NCBI GenBank assembly: GCA_022837245.1
Contig: JALHHX010000016.1
Coordinates: 1 to 38,014 of the forward strand
DNA length: 38,014 bases
Reading direction: 5' to 3'
From: Lentisphaerota bacterium
GTDB lineage: Bacteria > Verrucomicrobiota > Kiritimatiellia > RFP12 > UBA3636
Below, one piece after another: positions 30,804-38,014 of the stretch (within the stretch, counting starts at the first letter, position 1; each line of letters starts with the position of its first letter). Position numbers and translations under genes: made by a program. The notes below the pieces were generated by a model. It saw nothing but the letters and a program-made list of their open reading frames with translations, made no database searches and was not told the origin of the DNA.

Positions 30804-31431
30804 TCACTCCCCGTCCTTTTTTTCCTGCTCTTTCTGCTCGCGTTCGCGCCTGAGCGTCTCCGCAACGGCGCGCCTTTCCGCGTGCTGGCGACGTATCGTT
30901 TCGCGGACTTCCGCCTGGGTGCGGCGGACGTCCTCACGCGCCATGTCCATACCGGCCTGCAGCTCCAGGAGTTTCTCGTCGTCCATGAATATCTTCCCAA
31001 GCGCGGCCTTTTTCGCGGCAAGCTCCGTTTCCAACTCCGCCACGGCGGCGGCGAGCTCCGCGGCTTCCTCGTTCTCCTTAAGTATCTGCGCCTTGCGCTC
31101 TTCCATGCTCTTGCTTATTTCAGTCAGCCTGGCCACTTTCTTATCGCGCTCCGATGCCGCTTTTGCCGCCTCGGCGCGGTAGTCCATCATGATCGGATCC
31201 TGCACACGCGCCGGGTGAATTCCCGGCGACCAACTTGTCAACTGCGGCAGACTGTCCGACTTCATCGGCGGCGACAACCGGAGCCGCTGGCTTGGAGACC
31301 GGAGTTTCATCCGCCCCCCTTGCATCCACGGAAACCAATCCGGCTGCGATCAATAAAGCAAAAAAACCGGGACGTGCGGCATGCGCCAGGGCGCGGTGGA
31401 CTCTCTTTGTATAAATTCTATCTTTGAACAT
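30804..31431 (-). pseudogene. Second small exported coiled-coil protein, frameshifted
   Basis: The signal-peptide part is read from 31431 (MFKDRIYTKRVHRALAHAARPGFFALLIAAGLVSVDARGADE...) and stays sensible to about residue 70, then runs out of character and stops at 31141. The coiled-coil part (MMDYRAEAAKAASERDKKVARLTEISKS... to KEQEKKDGE) lies in the +1 frame and ends at 30804. Removing one base near 31213-31215 (a GGG/CCC run) would join them as NSPARVQDPIMMDYRAEAAKAAS, giving a protein of about 208 residues with signal peptide and coiled coil, like its neighbour. An internal start at the MM near 31190 could yield a cytoplasmic fragment but has only a weak ribosome binding site. Confidence 0.65.
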
Positions 31432-31489
31432 ATTTTACGTATCCTGTAGCTTGTAATAGTTGCCTTGCCCCTAAAAAGTTCGAACCCAT

Positions 31490-33673
31490 CTATGGTGTCC
31501 CCGCATCTATGATCAACGCTCGGAAAAACATGGTGTTAGTGGCGCTGTATAGGCCGCTGATGTCAAATGTTATATAAGTGAACCCGTCGGGGTCGTGCAC
31601 CGGATTAACCTGTATGGGGCTGAACGGAGCCGTCAGCTCCGGCGAGGTGAAGGGGTTGCCAGCAGCTAAATCGGCCTGCGGGAGCGGGAGCCAATCAGTC
31701 CACGAAGCAATGGGCACGGTCAGAACCGGACTCGTCTTGATCATGAAATTGGTAACTATTGACGACGTCGGCGTCCGGAAGGTCGCGTTCGAGCTGGTGA
31801 TGGCGGTAAACACCAAATTGGAGCCGTCGGCGGGAGGCGGAGGTGGCAGAGGCGCCAAGACAACCACGGGGAAGCCCGTCGACATGGCCTTGCCGCCGTC
31901 CGGATCCATGACGAGGAGCTTGAACGTGTAAGTCCCCGCCTGCGCGTAGATGTGCCCCACCGACGGGAATGACGTGGTCGTGGCCTGCGTCCCGTCGCCG
32001 AAACTCCAAATGTAAGCAAGGGCGTCCCCGCCCGGATCCATCGCGGTCGCGGAGAAAGACACGATTTGCTGGGAGTGTACAGCGTTGGTGGGCACTGTAA
32101 TGGAGGTGATTACGGGGTTCAGGTTTGTGACCGCGACGTTGTAATAGCCGGTCATGTACGAAGTCGGGGTCGGCGCAACGGGCGTGAAACTGAAGTTCGC
32201 CGTCGCATTGCCATTGAGAGGCTTGAAGGAAAACACCGCCGTGCTGGTGCCGGCAGGAAACGACAACATGGTGGACACCGCCTCGACGCGCCCCGGCAAA
32301 GACCCACCGATCACATACTCTGCAACTGCCGAAGGCGCCTTGCCGCCAATCGCCACGACAACGTTCGAAATTCCGAACTGGTCTTCGCCCACGGCCGCGG
32401 GGCCCACGAACACGAGAGAACCCGGCAGCGGATCGTTAGGATCGAGGGGGTTCGTGCCGAGCAGCACCGCCTCTTCGTAGTCGGAAAGCCCGTCGCCATC
32501 GGTGTCCGCGATTTGGGGGTTTGTGCCAAAAGTGAATTCCTCGAGGTTGGTCAACCCGTCGCCGTCTGGATCCAGCGCTGAATCGTCAAAACCGGGATTC
32601 AGTCCGTTGGCGGTCTCCCAGACGTCCGGCATGCCGTCGCCATCGCTGTCCACCAGCCCCGCAATGTCGAAAACCTGCACCCGGCGGTTCTCCGTGTCCG
32701 CCACCGTCAACTCGTTCGCGCCTGGTCCTACGAAAACGCTGAACGGCTTGCTCATCTCCCCGGCGCGCGTGCCGGAAGAACCGAACTGCGTGTAGGGAGC
32801 CCCGCCCGCATCAAACAAAGAAATTCTGTTGTTAAAGCCATCAGCCACCACAAGGTAATCGCCCCAGAGGGCGACGTCGGTAGGGCGGTTTAGAAGACCG
32901 GGGGCTGTGCCGGCCTGGCCCTGGACTCCGTACACCATGTTGAAGTACCCGGACGAATCCGCCCGGAAAACGCAGTGTTCCGAGGCGCTGGCGGCGTAAA
33001 CCGGGCCGCCCTCGACCGCCTCGACACCATCCAATGTGATGCCGTAATTCTGGCGCACCCAGCTCACATACATGCCGCTGTATGGGCCGCTCAACTTTAG
33101 GAGATACGCATATGGGATCCAGCCGGTCTGGTTGTTGCCGCAAACTATGACATCGTCCCCCATGAACGCCACGTCGGTGGGGTTTGCCATATAGCCCGAG
33201 ACGGGGTTCGTATATTGGCCAAGAAAAGTGAACACGACCCCCGTAGCGCTCTCTGTAAAGGAGTAAAGCACGATTCTCTGCGCGGACACGCCCCGGTCCG
33301 CGATCGCGATAATGTTCTGCGTGGGATGCTTGGCCATGCCGAACGGCGATGAGAAAGAGAAACCCTTTGCCCCAGTACCGTCCGCCACGTCTGCTATGCC
33401 GGTGAAATTGCGGACAAGCGGACCGGCGGGTGTCTTCTTCCAGATGGAGAGCTTCTTGGCATAAGCGTCGACGGCGAAAACATGCATCCCCGTCGTGAAG
33501 ACCCTGTTGGGGGAGGTGCCGGAGTCAACTTGGCTGAACGCGGCCGAGATGTACTGAGGAACGACCAAGGAATCCGACGTCGCGGCGGTGGCAAGCGCGG
33601 GTATAGCCATGGAAAGAACACACAAAAAAACGGATATGCGGTTAGGAATCTCTCCGATTCTGGCCTTTTTCAT
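31490..33673 (-). CDS. Secreted beta-propeller / calcium-loop / PKD protein
   Basis: A 727-residue exported protein, first of the four-gene operon. The ATG at 33673 (AAGGA 8 bp upstream) or the one at 33682 opens a signal peptide (KKARIGEIPNRISVFLCVLSMAIPALATAA). Residues about 30-330 look like NHL/SMP-30-type propeller blades (SFSSPFGMAKHPTQNIIAIADRG, LLNRPTDVALWGDYLVVADGFNNRISLFD, MSKPFSVFVGPGANELTVADTENRRVQVFD). Three calcium loops follow (DSDGDGMPDVWE, DPDGDGLTNLEE, DTDGDGLSDYEE, about 345-415), then a beta domain, a PKD domain (ALAYIWSFGDGTQATTTSFPSVGHIYAQAGTYTFKLLVMDPDGG) and a C-terminal beta domain. The Ig-PKD pair resembles the one near the start of the giant protein. No enzymatic motif is evident; propellers of this type usually bind ligands or proteins. 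Confidence 0.78.
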   Translation of the reverse strand: MKKARIGEIPNRISVFLCVLSMAIPALATAATSDSLVVPQYISAAFSQVDSGTSPNRVFTTGMHVFAVDAYAKKLSIWKKTPAGPLVRNFTGIADVADGTGAKGFSFSSPFGMAKHPTQNIIAIADRGVSAQRIVLYSFTESATGVVFTFLGQYTNPVSGYMANPTDVAFMGDDVIVCGNNQTGWIPYAYLLKLSGPYSGMYVSWVRQNYGITLDGVEAVEGGPVYAASASEHCVFRADSSGYFNMVYGVQGQAGTAPGLLNRPTDVALWGDYLVVADGFNNRISLFDAGGAPYTQFGSSGTRAGEMSKPFSVFVGPGANELTVADTENRRVQVFDIAGLVDSDGDGMPDVWETANGLNPGFDDSALDPDGDGLTNLEEFTFGTNPQIADTDGDGLSDYEEAVLLGTNPLDPNDPLPGSLVFVGPAAVGEDQFGISNVVVAIGGKAPSAVAEYVIGGSLPGRVEAVSTMLSFPAGTSTAVFSFKPLNGNATANFSFTPVAPTPTSYMTGYYNVAVTNLNPVITSITVPTNAVHSQQIVSFSATAMDPGGDALAYIWSFGDGTQATTTSFPSVGHIYAQAGTYTFKLLVMDPDGGKAMSTGFPVVVLAPLPPPPPADGSNLVFTAITSSNATFRTPTSSIVTNFMIKTSPVLTVPIASWTDWLPLPQADLAAGNPFTSPELTAPFSPIQVNPVHDPDGFTYITFDISGLYSATNTMFFRALIIDAGTP

Positions 33674-33757
33674 TGTTCCCATCCTTGCTACTTCCTTATT
33701 TGAAACACCTTTACATCCAAGGCGCAGGGAAGAAAACAATCCCCGCGTATTTCCGAC

Positions 33758-33786
33758 ATACTAGCACAAAACACCTCGCAGTACAA
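33758..33786 (-). promoter_or_regulatory. Promoter of the secreted-protein operon
   Basis: TTGTAC (33781-33786), 17-bp spacer, TAGTAT (33758-33763) on the minus strand, giving a leader of about 75 nt before the first start codon. Confidence 0.55.
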
Positions 33787-33838
33787 GTGGGCATTCCCAA
33801 TTTTTTCATAAAGCCCGAGGCTACGCAGATAGCGGGAA

Positions 33839-34927
33839 TCAGCGTTTAAGCGCGTCCGAGATGGCCGTTTCCAGGAGATTCTCCGCGTCTATGCTTATGC
33901 TGACCATGCGCTCGTGCGCCGTGTTGATGACAGTCCGCGCATGTTTCAGCTCGGAGGGCTTCCATTTGGCGGCTTGAGACACGATTCTGCTCAAAGCCCA
34001 TCGCTTTTTCGAGACGACGTCGAACTTTCCAAGTCCGCCCACGGCCGCGGCGTCTTCATCCGGAAGGGATCCCGCCCAGCCGCCCGAGTCCGTCATGCGC
34101 CGGGTGCGGATGCTGTCGCTCACGAGATACAACTCGTTGAGGCGTGTCTCGAGTTGTATAACTAGAAATATGGGCGCCACGTCCTTTTCATACAGGTTGT
34201 GCAGCGCCACGAGGGTTTTCTTCAGGTCGTGGCTTCCGAAGGCGTCCGTTAAATCCCAGAATTCGCCCTCCGCGTAAACGGTACATATCGCCTCGACGTC
34301 CTCAGCCGTGGGCGTTTCCCCGTTTGTGTAGAGGTAGAGCTTCTCCACTTCCATGGCGAGCACGCGCGGGGAGACACCAGCGCGGGCGACGATTTCCTCT
34401 GCCACCTGTTTCGGCATCTCGTATCCGATTTTCTTCGCGGTGTCGAGCACCACGGGCAAAGCCGACTTGGCGTCGGGCGGACTGAGCTCTTCTATGACGG
34501 CCAGCTTCTTTTTGGTCAATTCCGCGAACGTTTTGTAGAAGCGCGAGGTCTTGGGTATCTTGGGGGCGGAGACAAGCAGCGTGAAGCCGTCGGGTATGCC
34601 GTTCGCGGAAAGCCAGTCGCAGAACGAAGCGACGTTGTCGGCGAAAGTATCCGATTTCTGGAGGCGTTTCGCATCCAGAAAGGTGAGGCTGCGCATCCAC
34701 ACCGTTTTCTCTTCGCTGAAAAACCCCTGCTGTACAAGCGCGTCGCGGGTGGCGTCCATTGCCTGCTTGGAGGCGTCTATCGTGTCGACCGCGCAATCGA
34801 TTTCCTCGAGGCCGAACATGCGGTTGGATTCGGGGACGAGGTCGTTTATGATCTTTTTGACGCGGGTTTCGAGCAGGTAGTCGTCTTCGCACGTGACGAG
34901 AATGGCGGGGGGATGGGAATTGGCCAT
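33839..34927 (-). CDS. holA: DNA polymerase III subunit delta
   Basis: The clamp-loader subunit that opens the beta sliding clamp during chromosome replication. It has 362 residues from the ATG at 34927, close to the usual 330-345. The N-terminal AAA+ core carries the expected fold but no Walker motif, as normal for delta (ILVTCEDDYLLETRVKKIINDL, TRDALVQQGFFSEEKTVWMRSLTFL, TLLVSAPKIPKTSRFYKTF). The helical C-terminal half has VSPRVLAMEVEKLYLYT and the LHNLYEKDVAPIFLVIQLETRLNELYL segment typical of delta subunits. The start lies 1 bp past the proA stop and its ribosome binding site (GAGGG) is within proA, so translation is probably coupled. Confidence 0.82.
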   Translation of the reverse strand: MANSHPPAILVTCEDDYLLETRVKKIINDLVPESNRMFGLEEIDCAVDTIDASKQAMDATRDALVQQGFFSEEKTVWMRSLTFLDAKRLQKSDTFADNVASFCDWLSANGIPDGFTLLVSAPKIPKTSRFYKTFAELTKKKLAVIEELSPPDAKSALPVVLDTAKKIGYEMPKQVAEEIVARAGVSPRVLAMEVEKLYLYTNGETPTAEDVEAICTVYAEGEFWDLTDAFGSHDLKKTLVALHNLYEKDVAPIFLVIQLETRLNELYLVSDSIRTRRMTDSGGWAGSLPDEDAAAVGGLGKFDVVSKKRWALSRIVSQAAKWKPSELKHARTVINTAHERMVSISIDAENLLETAISDALKR

Positions 34928-34928
34928 T

Positions 34929-36323
34929 TCAAACCCTCGTCTGGCCGCTGCCGCGTACAATGTACTTGGTGCTTGTCAGGTCTTCAAGCCCGATGGGGCC
35001 GCGCGCGAAAAGCTTGTCATTGCTCAGCCCTATCTCCGCGCCCATGCCGAACTCACCGCCGTCGGTGAAGTTCGTCGATGCGTTGGAATACACCGCAGCT
35101 GAATCCACGTCGCGCATAAATACGTTCTGGGCGCCGATGTCGGAGGAAAGTATCGTGTCGGAGAGGTGCGATCCAAGCTTGTTGATATGCTCGATGGCGT
35201 CCTCCAGGCTATCGACGATGCCGATGGTGATGACGATTTCCTTGCGCGGGTTGCGCCATTCGTCGGCGTCCGCCAAGATCTTTACAGGAAGCAGCGCCAC
35301 GGCCCGATCGTCTCCGTGCAGCTCCACGTTTTCCGCCTCCGCCTTCACGGCGAGCGCCATCAGGAAACGCGAAGCGATGTTCTTATGAACGAGCACCACG
35401 TTTGCGGAGTTGCATGAATACGGCTCCGCGCAGCGTGAGTTCATGACTATTTCCACGGCGGAATCGATATCGACCGGATTTACCTGCGGATCGCCTGCCG
35501 GAAGCGCGCCGGCCTCGGGCGACGGGATCTCGAGCGCGGCTTTCGCCGTGGAGAATCCGGGGGCGGCGGCGGAAACGCGTGGCGGCCCGCCTGCCGGGGG
35601 CTTCATCCTGTCACAATCCACATATATGTGGCAAAGTCCTCCGGTGTGCTTGAGCACTGGGATCCGGGCGTGCGCCGTGAGGTCGGTTACAAAAGCGGGG
35701 TCGCCACGTAGTATGGCCACGTCCACCAGCCCCTCGAGAGACGTCAGGATGCGGCCGTCGAGCAGGTTGTCGTCGCTGCACAGCACCTGAAGCGCATCCG
35801 CAGGCAGGCCACGGCGCTCTCCGCCGTTGCGTATGACCCTGGCAAGGCACTTGCAGGTGCGCGAGGATTCGCCGTCGCCCACCACAACAACCGCGTTGTT
35901 CACCTTGAAGCAGATCGCGGAGGCGAGGGCTATTACGTGCGGACGCGATTCGAGCGCGATCCCGATGACGCCGATAGGCACGCGCCGGCGCACTATCTCC
36001 AGCCCATTCGGGCGAATCCACCGGCTGATCTGCTCCCCTATCGGATCTTTGGAATCGGCGATTACGCGGAACGCGCGAACCAAGTTGCCGAAGCGGTGCT
36101 CGGTGATCGAGAGCCTGTCGAGGAAAGCCTCGGAGCGGCCGCGGCTCCTTGATTCGGAGATGTCCTTCTTGTTCGCATCGAGGATCTCCTCGCGGCAACT
36201 TTCCAGCTCGTCCGCAATGGAGTAAAGGATGTCGCGTTTCGTCCGGCTTGTAAAGCCCAGCATCTGGCGGTGTGCCGCCGACGCGCTTTCCGCCATGTCC
36301 CGTATTGTTTTCCTGTTGTCCAT
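34929..36323 (-). CDS. proA: Gamma-glutamyl phosphate reductase (divergent, with an internal insertion)
   Basis: Second enzyme of proline synthesis; reduces glutamyl-5-phosphate to glutamate-5-semialdehyde with NADPH. It has 464 residues, longer than the usual 415-420. Recognisable blocks: VPIGVIGIALESRPHVI, VLKHTGGLCHIYVD, active-site Cys304 in EPYSCNSANVVLVHK, DSAAVYSNASTNFTDGGEFGMGAEIGLSNDKLFARGPIGLEDLTSTKYIVRG. About 43 residues rich in Pro, Ala and Gly (about 240-283) are inserted between the CHIYVD strand and the active-site region. The nucleotide-binding region is also less conserved than usual. The start at 36323 lies 7 bp after the proB stop and has no good Shine-Dalgarno, so coupling with proB is likely. 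Confidence 0.85.
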   Translation of the reverse strand: MDNRKTIRDMAESASAAHRQMLGFTSRTKRDILYSIADELESCREEILDANKKDISESRSRGRSEAFLDRLSITEHRFGNLVRAFRVIADSKDPIGEQISRWIRPNGLEIVRRRVPIGVIGIALESRPHVIALASAICFKVNNAVVVVGDGESSRTCKCLARVIRNGGERRGLPADALQVLCSDDNLLDGRILTSLEGLVDVAILRGDPAFVTDLTAHARIPVLKHTGGLCHIYVDCDRMKPPAGGPPRVSAAAPGFSTAKAALEIPSPEAGALPAGDPQVNPVDIDSAVEIVMNSRCAEPYSCNSANVVLVHKNIASRFLMALAVKAEAENVELHGDDRAVALLPVKILADADEWRNPRKEIVITIGIVDSLEDAIEHINKLGSHLSDTILSSDIGAQNVFMRDVDSAAVYSNASTNFTDGGEFGMGAEIGLSNDKLFARGPIGLEDLTSTKYIVRGSGQTRV

Positions 36324-36330
36324 ATCTATA

Positions 36331-37152
36331 TCAATCGGGGGAGGCGATGAAAAGCGTCCCTTCGTCGCAGCCGGAAATGACGTTGCGCAGAACATCCTTT
36401 TTGCGCCCGTTAGCCACCACGACGTTGCAGCCGGCCTTGGTGCACGCGAGCGCCGCGCGGAGCTTCGAATCCATGCCTCCCTTGGAAATGCCGCCGGCTT
36501 CCGGGGGGCGGACCAGCTTCATAATGTCCTTTCCTATCTTCTCAACGTAGGGGACCCGCACCGTGCGCCCCCCGTTCACCGGCGCGCGCAGGCCGTCCAC
36601 AGTGCTAAGCATTACGAGCAAATCGGCGCGCACCTGGCGCACCACGAGGGACGCGAGGTGGTCGTTGTCGCCCAAAGACATGTACGCCTTCAGCTCCTCA
36701 TCGGCCACCACGTCGTTCTCGTTGATTATGGGGATTATGCCCGAGCGCAGCATGTGGTCCATCGCGCGGCGCATGTTGGCAAGGCGGATCTTGTGGTCGA
36801 AATCGTCATGCGTCAGCAGCATCTGCCCGACAAGTATCTTCTCCTTGTCGAACTCCGACGTGTACTTCGCCATCAGGCGCCCCTGCCCCACGGCCGCGCA
36901 CATCTGTATGTCGGGCACTGACATCGGACGCTCGGCGATTTTGAGAGCCTCCATGCCGGCGGCGATTGCTCCGGAGCTCACGACAACGACCTCGTAGCCC
37001 TTGCGGCGCATGGACGCAAGCTGCGAAACCAGCACGCGTATGCGCGCCATGTCCGGCCTGCCCGTCTTGCCAACTATGACACGACTGCCGACCTTCACGA
37101 CCACGCGCCGCGACTCCGGTAACGTTTGACGGAACCTGTCTCCGCAATTCAT
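36331..37152 (-). CDS. proB: Glutamate 5-kinase without PUA domain
   Basis: First enzyme of proline synthesis; phosphorylates glutamate at the gamma-carboxyl. The amino acid kinase domain is complete: VVVKVGSRVIVG, VVVVSSGAIAAGM, AAVGQGRLMAKY, GIIPIINENDVVADEE, SLGDNDHLASLVVRQVRADLLVMLSTVDGL and GGMDSKLRAALACTKAGCNVVVANG. From the ATG at 37152 (GGAG about 10 bp upstream) it has 273 residues; an ATG at 37167 is the alternative. The C-terminal PUA domain of E. coli ProB is missing, as in a known short class. It leads the proB-proA-holA operon. Confidence 0.88.
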   Translation of the reverse strand: MNCGDRFRQTLPESRRVVVKVGSRVIVGKTGRPDMARIRVLVSQLASMRRKGYEVVVVSSGAIAAGMEALKIAERPMSVPDIQMCAAVGQGRLMAKYTSEFDKEKILVGQMLLTHDDFDHKIRLANMRRAMDHMLRSGIIPIINENDVVADEELKAYMSLGDNDHLASLVVRQVRADLLVMLSTVDGLRAPVNGGRTVRVPYVEKIGKDIMKLVRPPEAGGISKGGMDSKLRAALACTKAGCNVVVANGRKKDVLRNVISGCDEGTLFIASPD

Positions 37153-37189
37153 ATATAGAATCTCCATTGCCTTTTCAAAAACGAGCCGT

Positions 37190-37218
37190 ATTAAACCATT
37201 TCGCCCGCCAAAACGCAA
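37190..37218 (-). promoter_or_regulatory. Promoter of proB-proA-holA
   Basis: TTGCGT (37213-37218), 17-bp spacer, TTTAAT (37190-37195) on the minus strand, about 40 bp before the proB start. Confidence 0.5.
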
Positions 37219-37245
37219 CACCCAATGAAAATGCGAAATTCGCGG

Positions 37246-37274
37246 TTTTCGAGGGTGCCCCTTTTTGCTACAAT
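37246..37274 (+). promoter_or_regulatory. Candidate promoter of the citrate synthase gene
   Basis: A TACAAT hexamer (37269-37274) with a weak -35 (TTTTCG, 37246-37251) at 17-bp spacing, about 85 bp before the start codon and divergent from the proB promoter. Confidence 0.35.
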
Positions 37275-37358
37275 GACCCGCGACAAGATAACAATTGGAT
37301 TTTGACCGGGCGTTTTCAGAGATGTTGGTGCCGGTCTGCTTAAGGAAGGATATTGACG

Positions 37359-38014
37359 ATGGCGGCAAGCAAAGCAGAAACGCCTGTACAAAAAAACAAG
37401 GGCAAGAAGCCCAAGAACAAGACGGGCGGCGCCCACGCGAAAAAGGCCCGCAGGGATCCGCAGCTTGAGAGATGGGCGAAGTGCGCCATCGAAAGCAGCA
37501 TGGTCGACCCCGAGCTGTACACGAAATACGACGTCAAGCGCGGCCTGAGGGATATTTCCGGCAAAGGCGTCATGGCGGGGCTGACGCGCATCGGCGAGGT
37601 GCTGGCTCAGAAGGAAGGGGGGGGAGGTGTGGACAAAGGGCACGGCCAGCTCCGCTACCGTGGGATTGACATCGAGGAGCTCGCGGAGGGGTTCTTCTCC
37701 GATGGACGTCTGGGATTTGAGGAAACCGCGTACCTGTTGCTGTTCGGGAAGCTCCCAAACAAGGAGCAGTTCGAAGAGTTCAACGCCCGCCTCTCAAAAT
37801 GCCGGGCGCTGCCGCACGGATTCGTCAGGGACGCCATCCTGAACCTGCCCAGCACGGACATAATGAACTCGATGGCGCGCTCCGTGCTCGCCCTCTATTC
37901 AATATCCCCGGCACCGGACGACACTTCCATAGAGAACATCCTGCGGCAGTCGATGCAGCTCATAGCCACCTTCCCAATGCTGGCGGTGTACGCGTTCCAG
38001 GTCTGCTCGCGGAC
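37359..38014 (+). CDS. Citrate/2-methylcitrate synthase, 5' part (runs off the window)
   Basis: Condenses acetyl-CoA with oxaloacetate (or propionyl-CoA in the methylcitrate variant). The first 218 residues are visible with no stop before the window end. The start has AAGGAAGGA 8 bp upstream. A Lys-rich N-terminal extension (about 1-32; KNKGKKPKNKTGG, HAKKARRD) precedes the family signature KGHGQLRYRGIDIEELAE, then FEETAYLLLFGKLPNKEQFEEF and the helical core (LPSTDIMNSMARSVLALYS, FPMLAVYAFQ). The catalytic His and Asp lie beyond the visible part. The basic extension is not standard for citrate synthases. The coding sequence includes an 8-G run at 37617-37624. Confidence 0.82.
   Translation, partial: MAASKAETPVQKNKGKKPKNKTGGAHAKKARRDPQLERWAKCAIESSMVDPELYTKYDVKRGLRDISGKGVMAGLTRIGEVLAQKEGGGGVDKGHGQLRYRGIDIEELAEGFFSDGRLGFEETAYLLLFGKLPNKEQFEEFNARLSKCRALPHGFVRDAILNLPSTDIMNSMARSVLALYSISPAPDDTSIENILRQSMQLIATFPMLAVYAFQVCSR

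Overview
The window is GC-rich, gene-dense bacterial chromosome. Several traits suggest the PVC superphylum, most likely a Kiritimatiellota, Lentisphaerota or other Verrucomicrobiota-like organism: very long secreted proteins with Dx(D/N)xDG calcium-loop (thrombospondin type 3-like) repeats, PKD and LamG-like modules, a RAYT transposase of the long type, an AraC regulator near an uncharacterised glycosidase-like protein and a Gfo/Idh/MocA oxidoreductase, and paired phenylacetate-CoA-ligase-like enzymes with an ACT protein. This placement is an inference from gene content; the window has no rRNA or tRNA gene to anchor it.

Layout. (a) 1-4708: a plus-strand three-gene sulfur operon. It encodes an exported metallo-beta-lactamase/triple-rhodanese protein ending in a Pro/Ala-rich arm with a terminal Cys, a small YeeE/YedE half-transporter, and a second YeeE/YedE half fused to three more rhodanese domains. 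(b) 5053-6320: a REP-associated tyrosine transposase flanked by GGGGACAGACCCC palindromes. (c) 6364-7182: an RsuA/RluB-type pseudouridine synthase. (d) 7171-10228, minus strand: a two-gene unit (662-aa uncharacterised protein, then Gfo/Idh/MocA oxidoreductase). (e) 10537-14883, minus: a 1448-aa secreted protein of three homologous units, divergent from an AraC regulator (15218-16099, plus). A shared approx. 20-30 bp motif lies upstream of the 662-aa gene, the 1448-aa gene and araC, suggesting a small local regulon. (f) 16121-19298, minus: PaaK-like ligase, double-ACT protein, PaaK-like ligase, with a good sigma70-type promoter. (g) 19299-19914: a non-coding stretch with serial hairpins and seven perfectly phased CCTANNN heptamers. 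(h) 19915-20727, minus: a lipoprotein. (i) 20884-33673, minus: an apparent operon of secreted proteins: a propeller/calcium-loop/PKD protein, two small exported coiled-coil paralogues, and a giant protein of about 3100 residues. The giant gene and one coiled-coil gene each carry a +1 frameshift. (j) 33839-37152, minus: proB-proA-holA. (k) 37359 to the window end, plus: the start of a citrate synthase gene.

The most unusual parts are the sulfur operon, in which persulfide chemistry appears physically fused to a sulfur-compound channel with two active and four degenerate rhodanese domains; the AraC-linked motif; and the secreted-protein operon with two independent frameshifts. No CRISPR array, phage module or tRNA was found.
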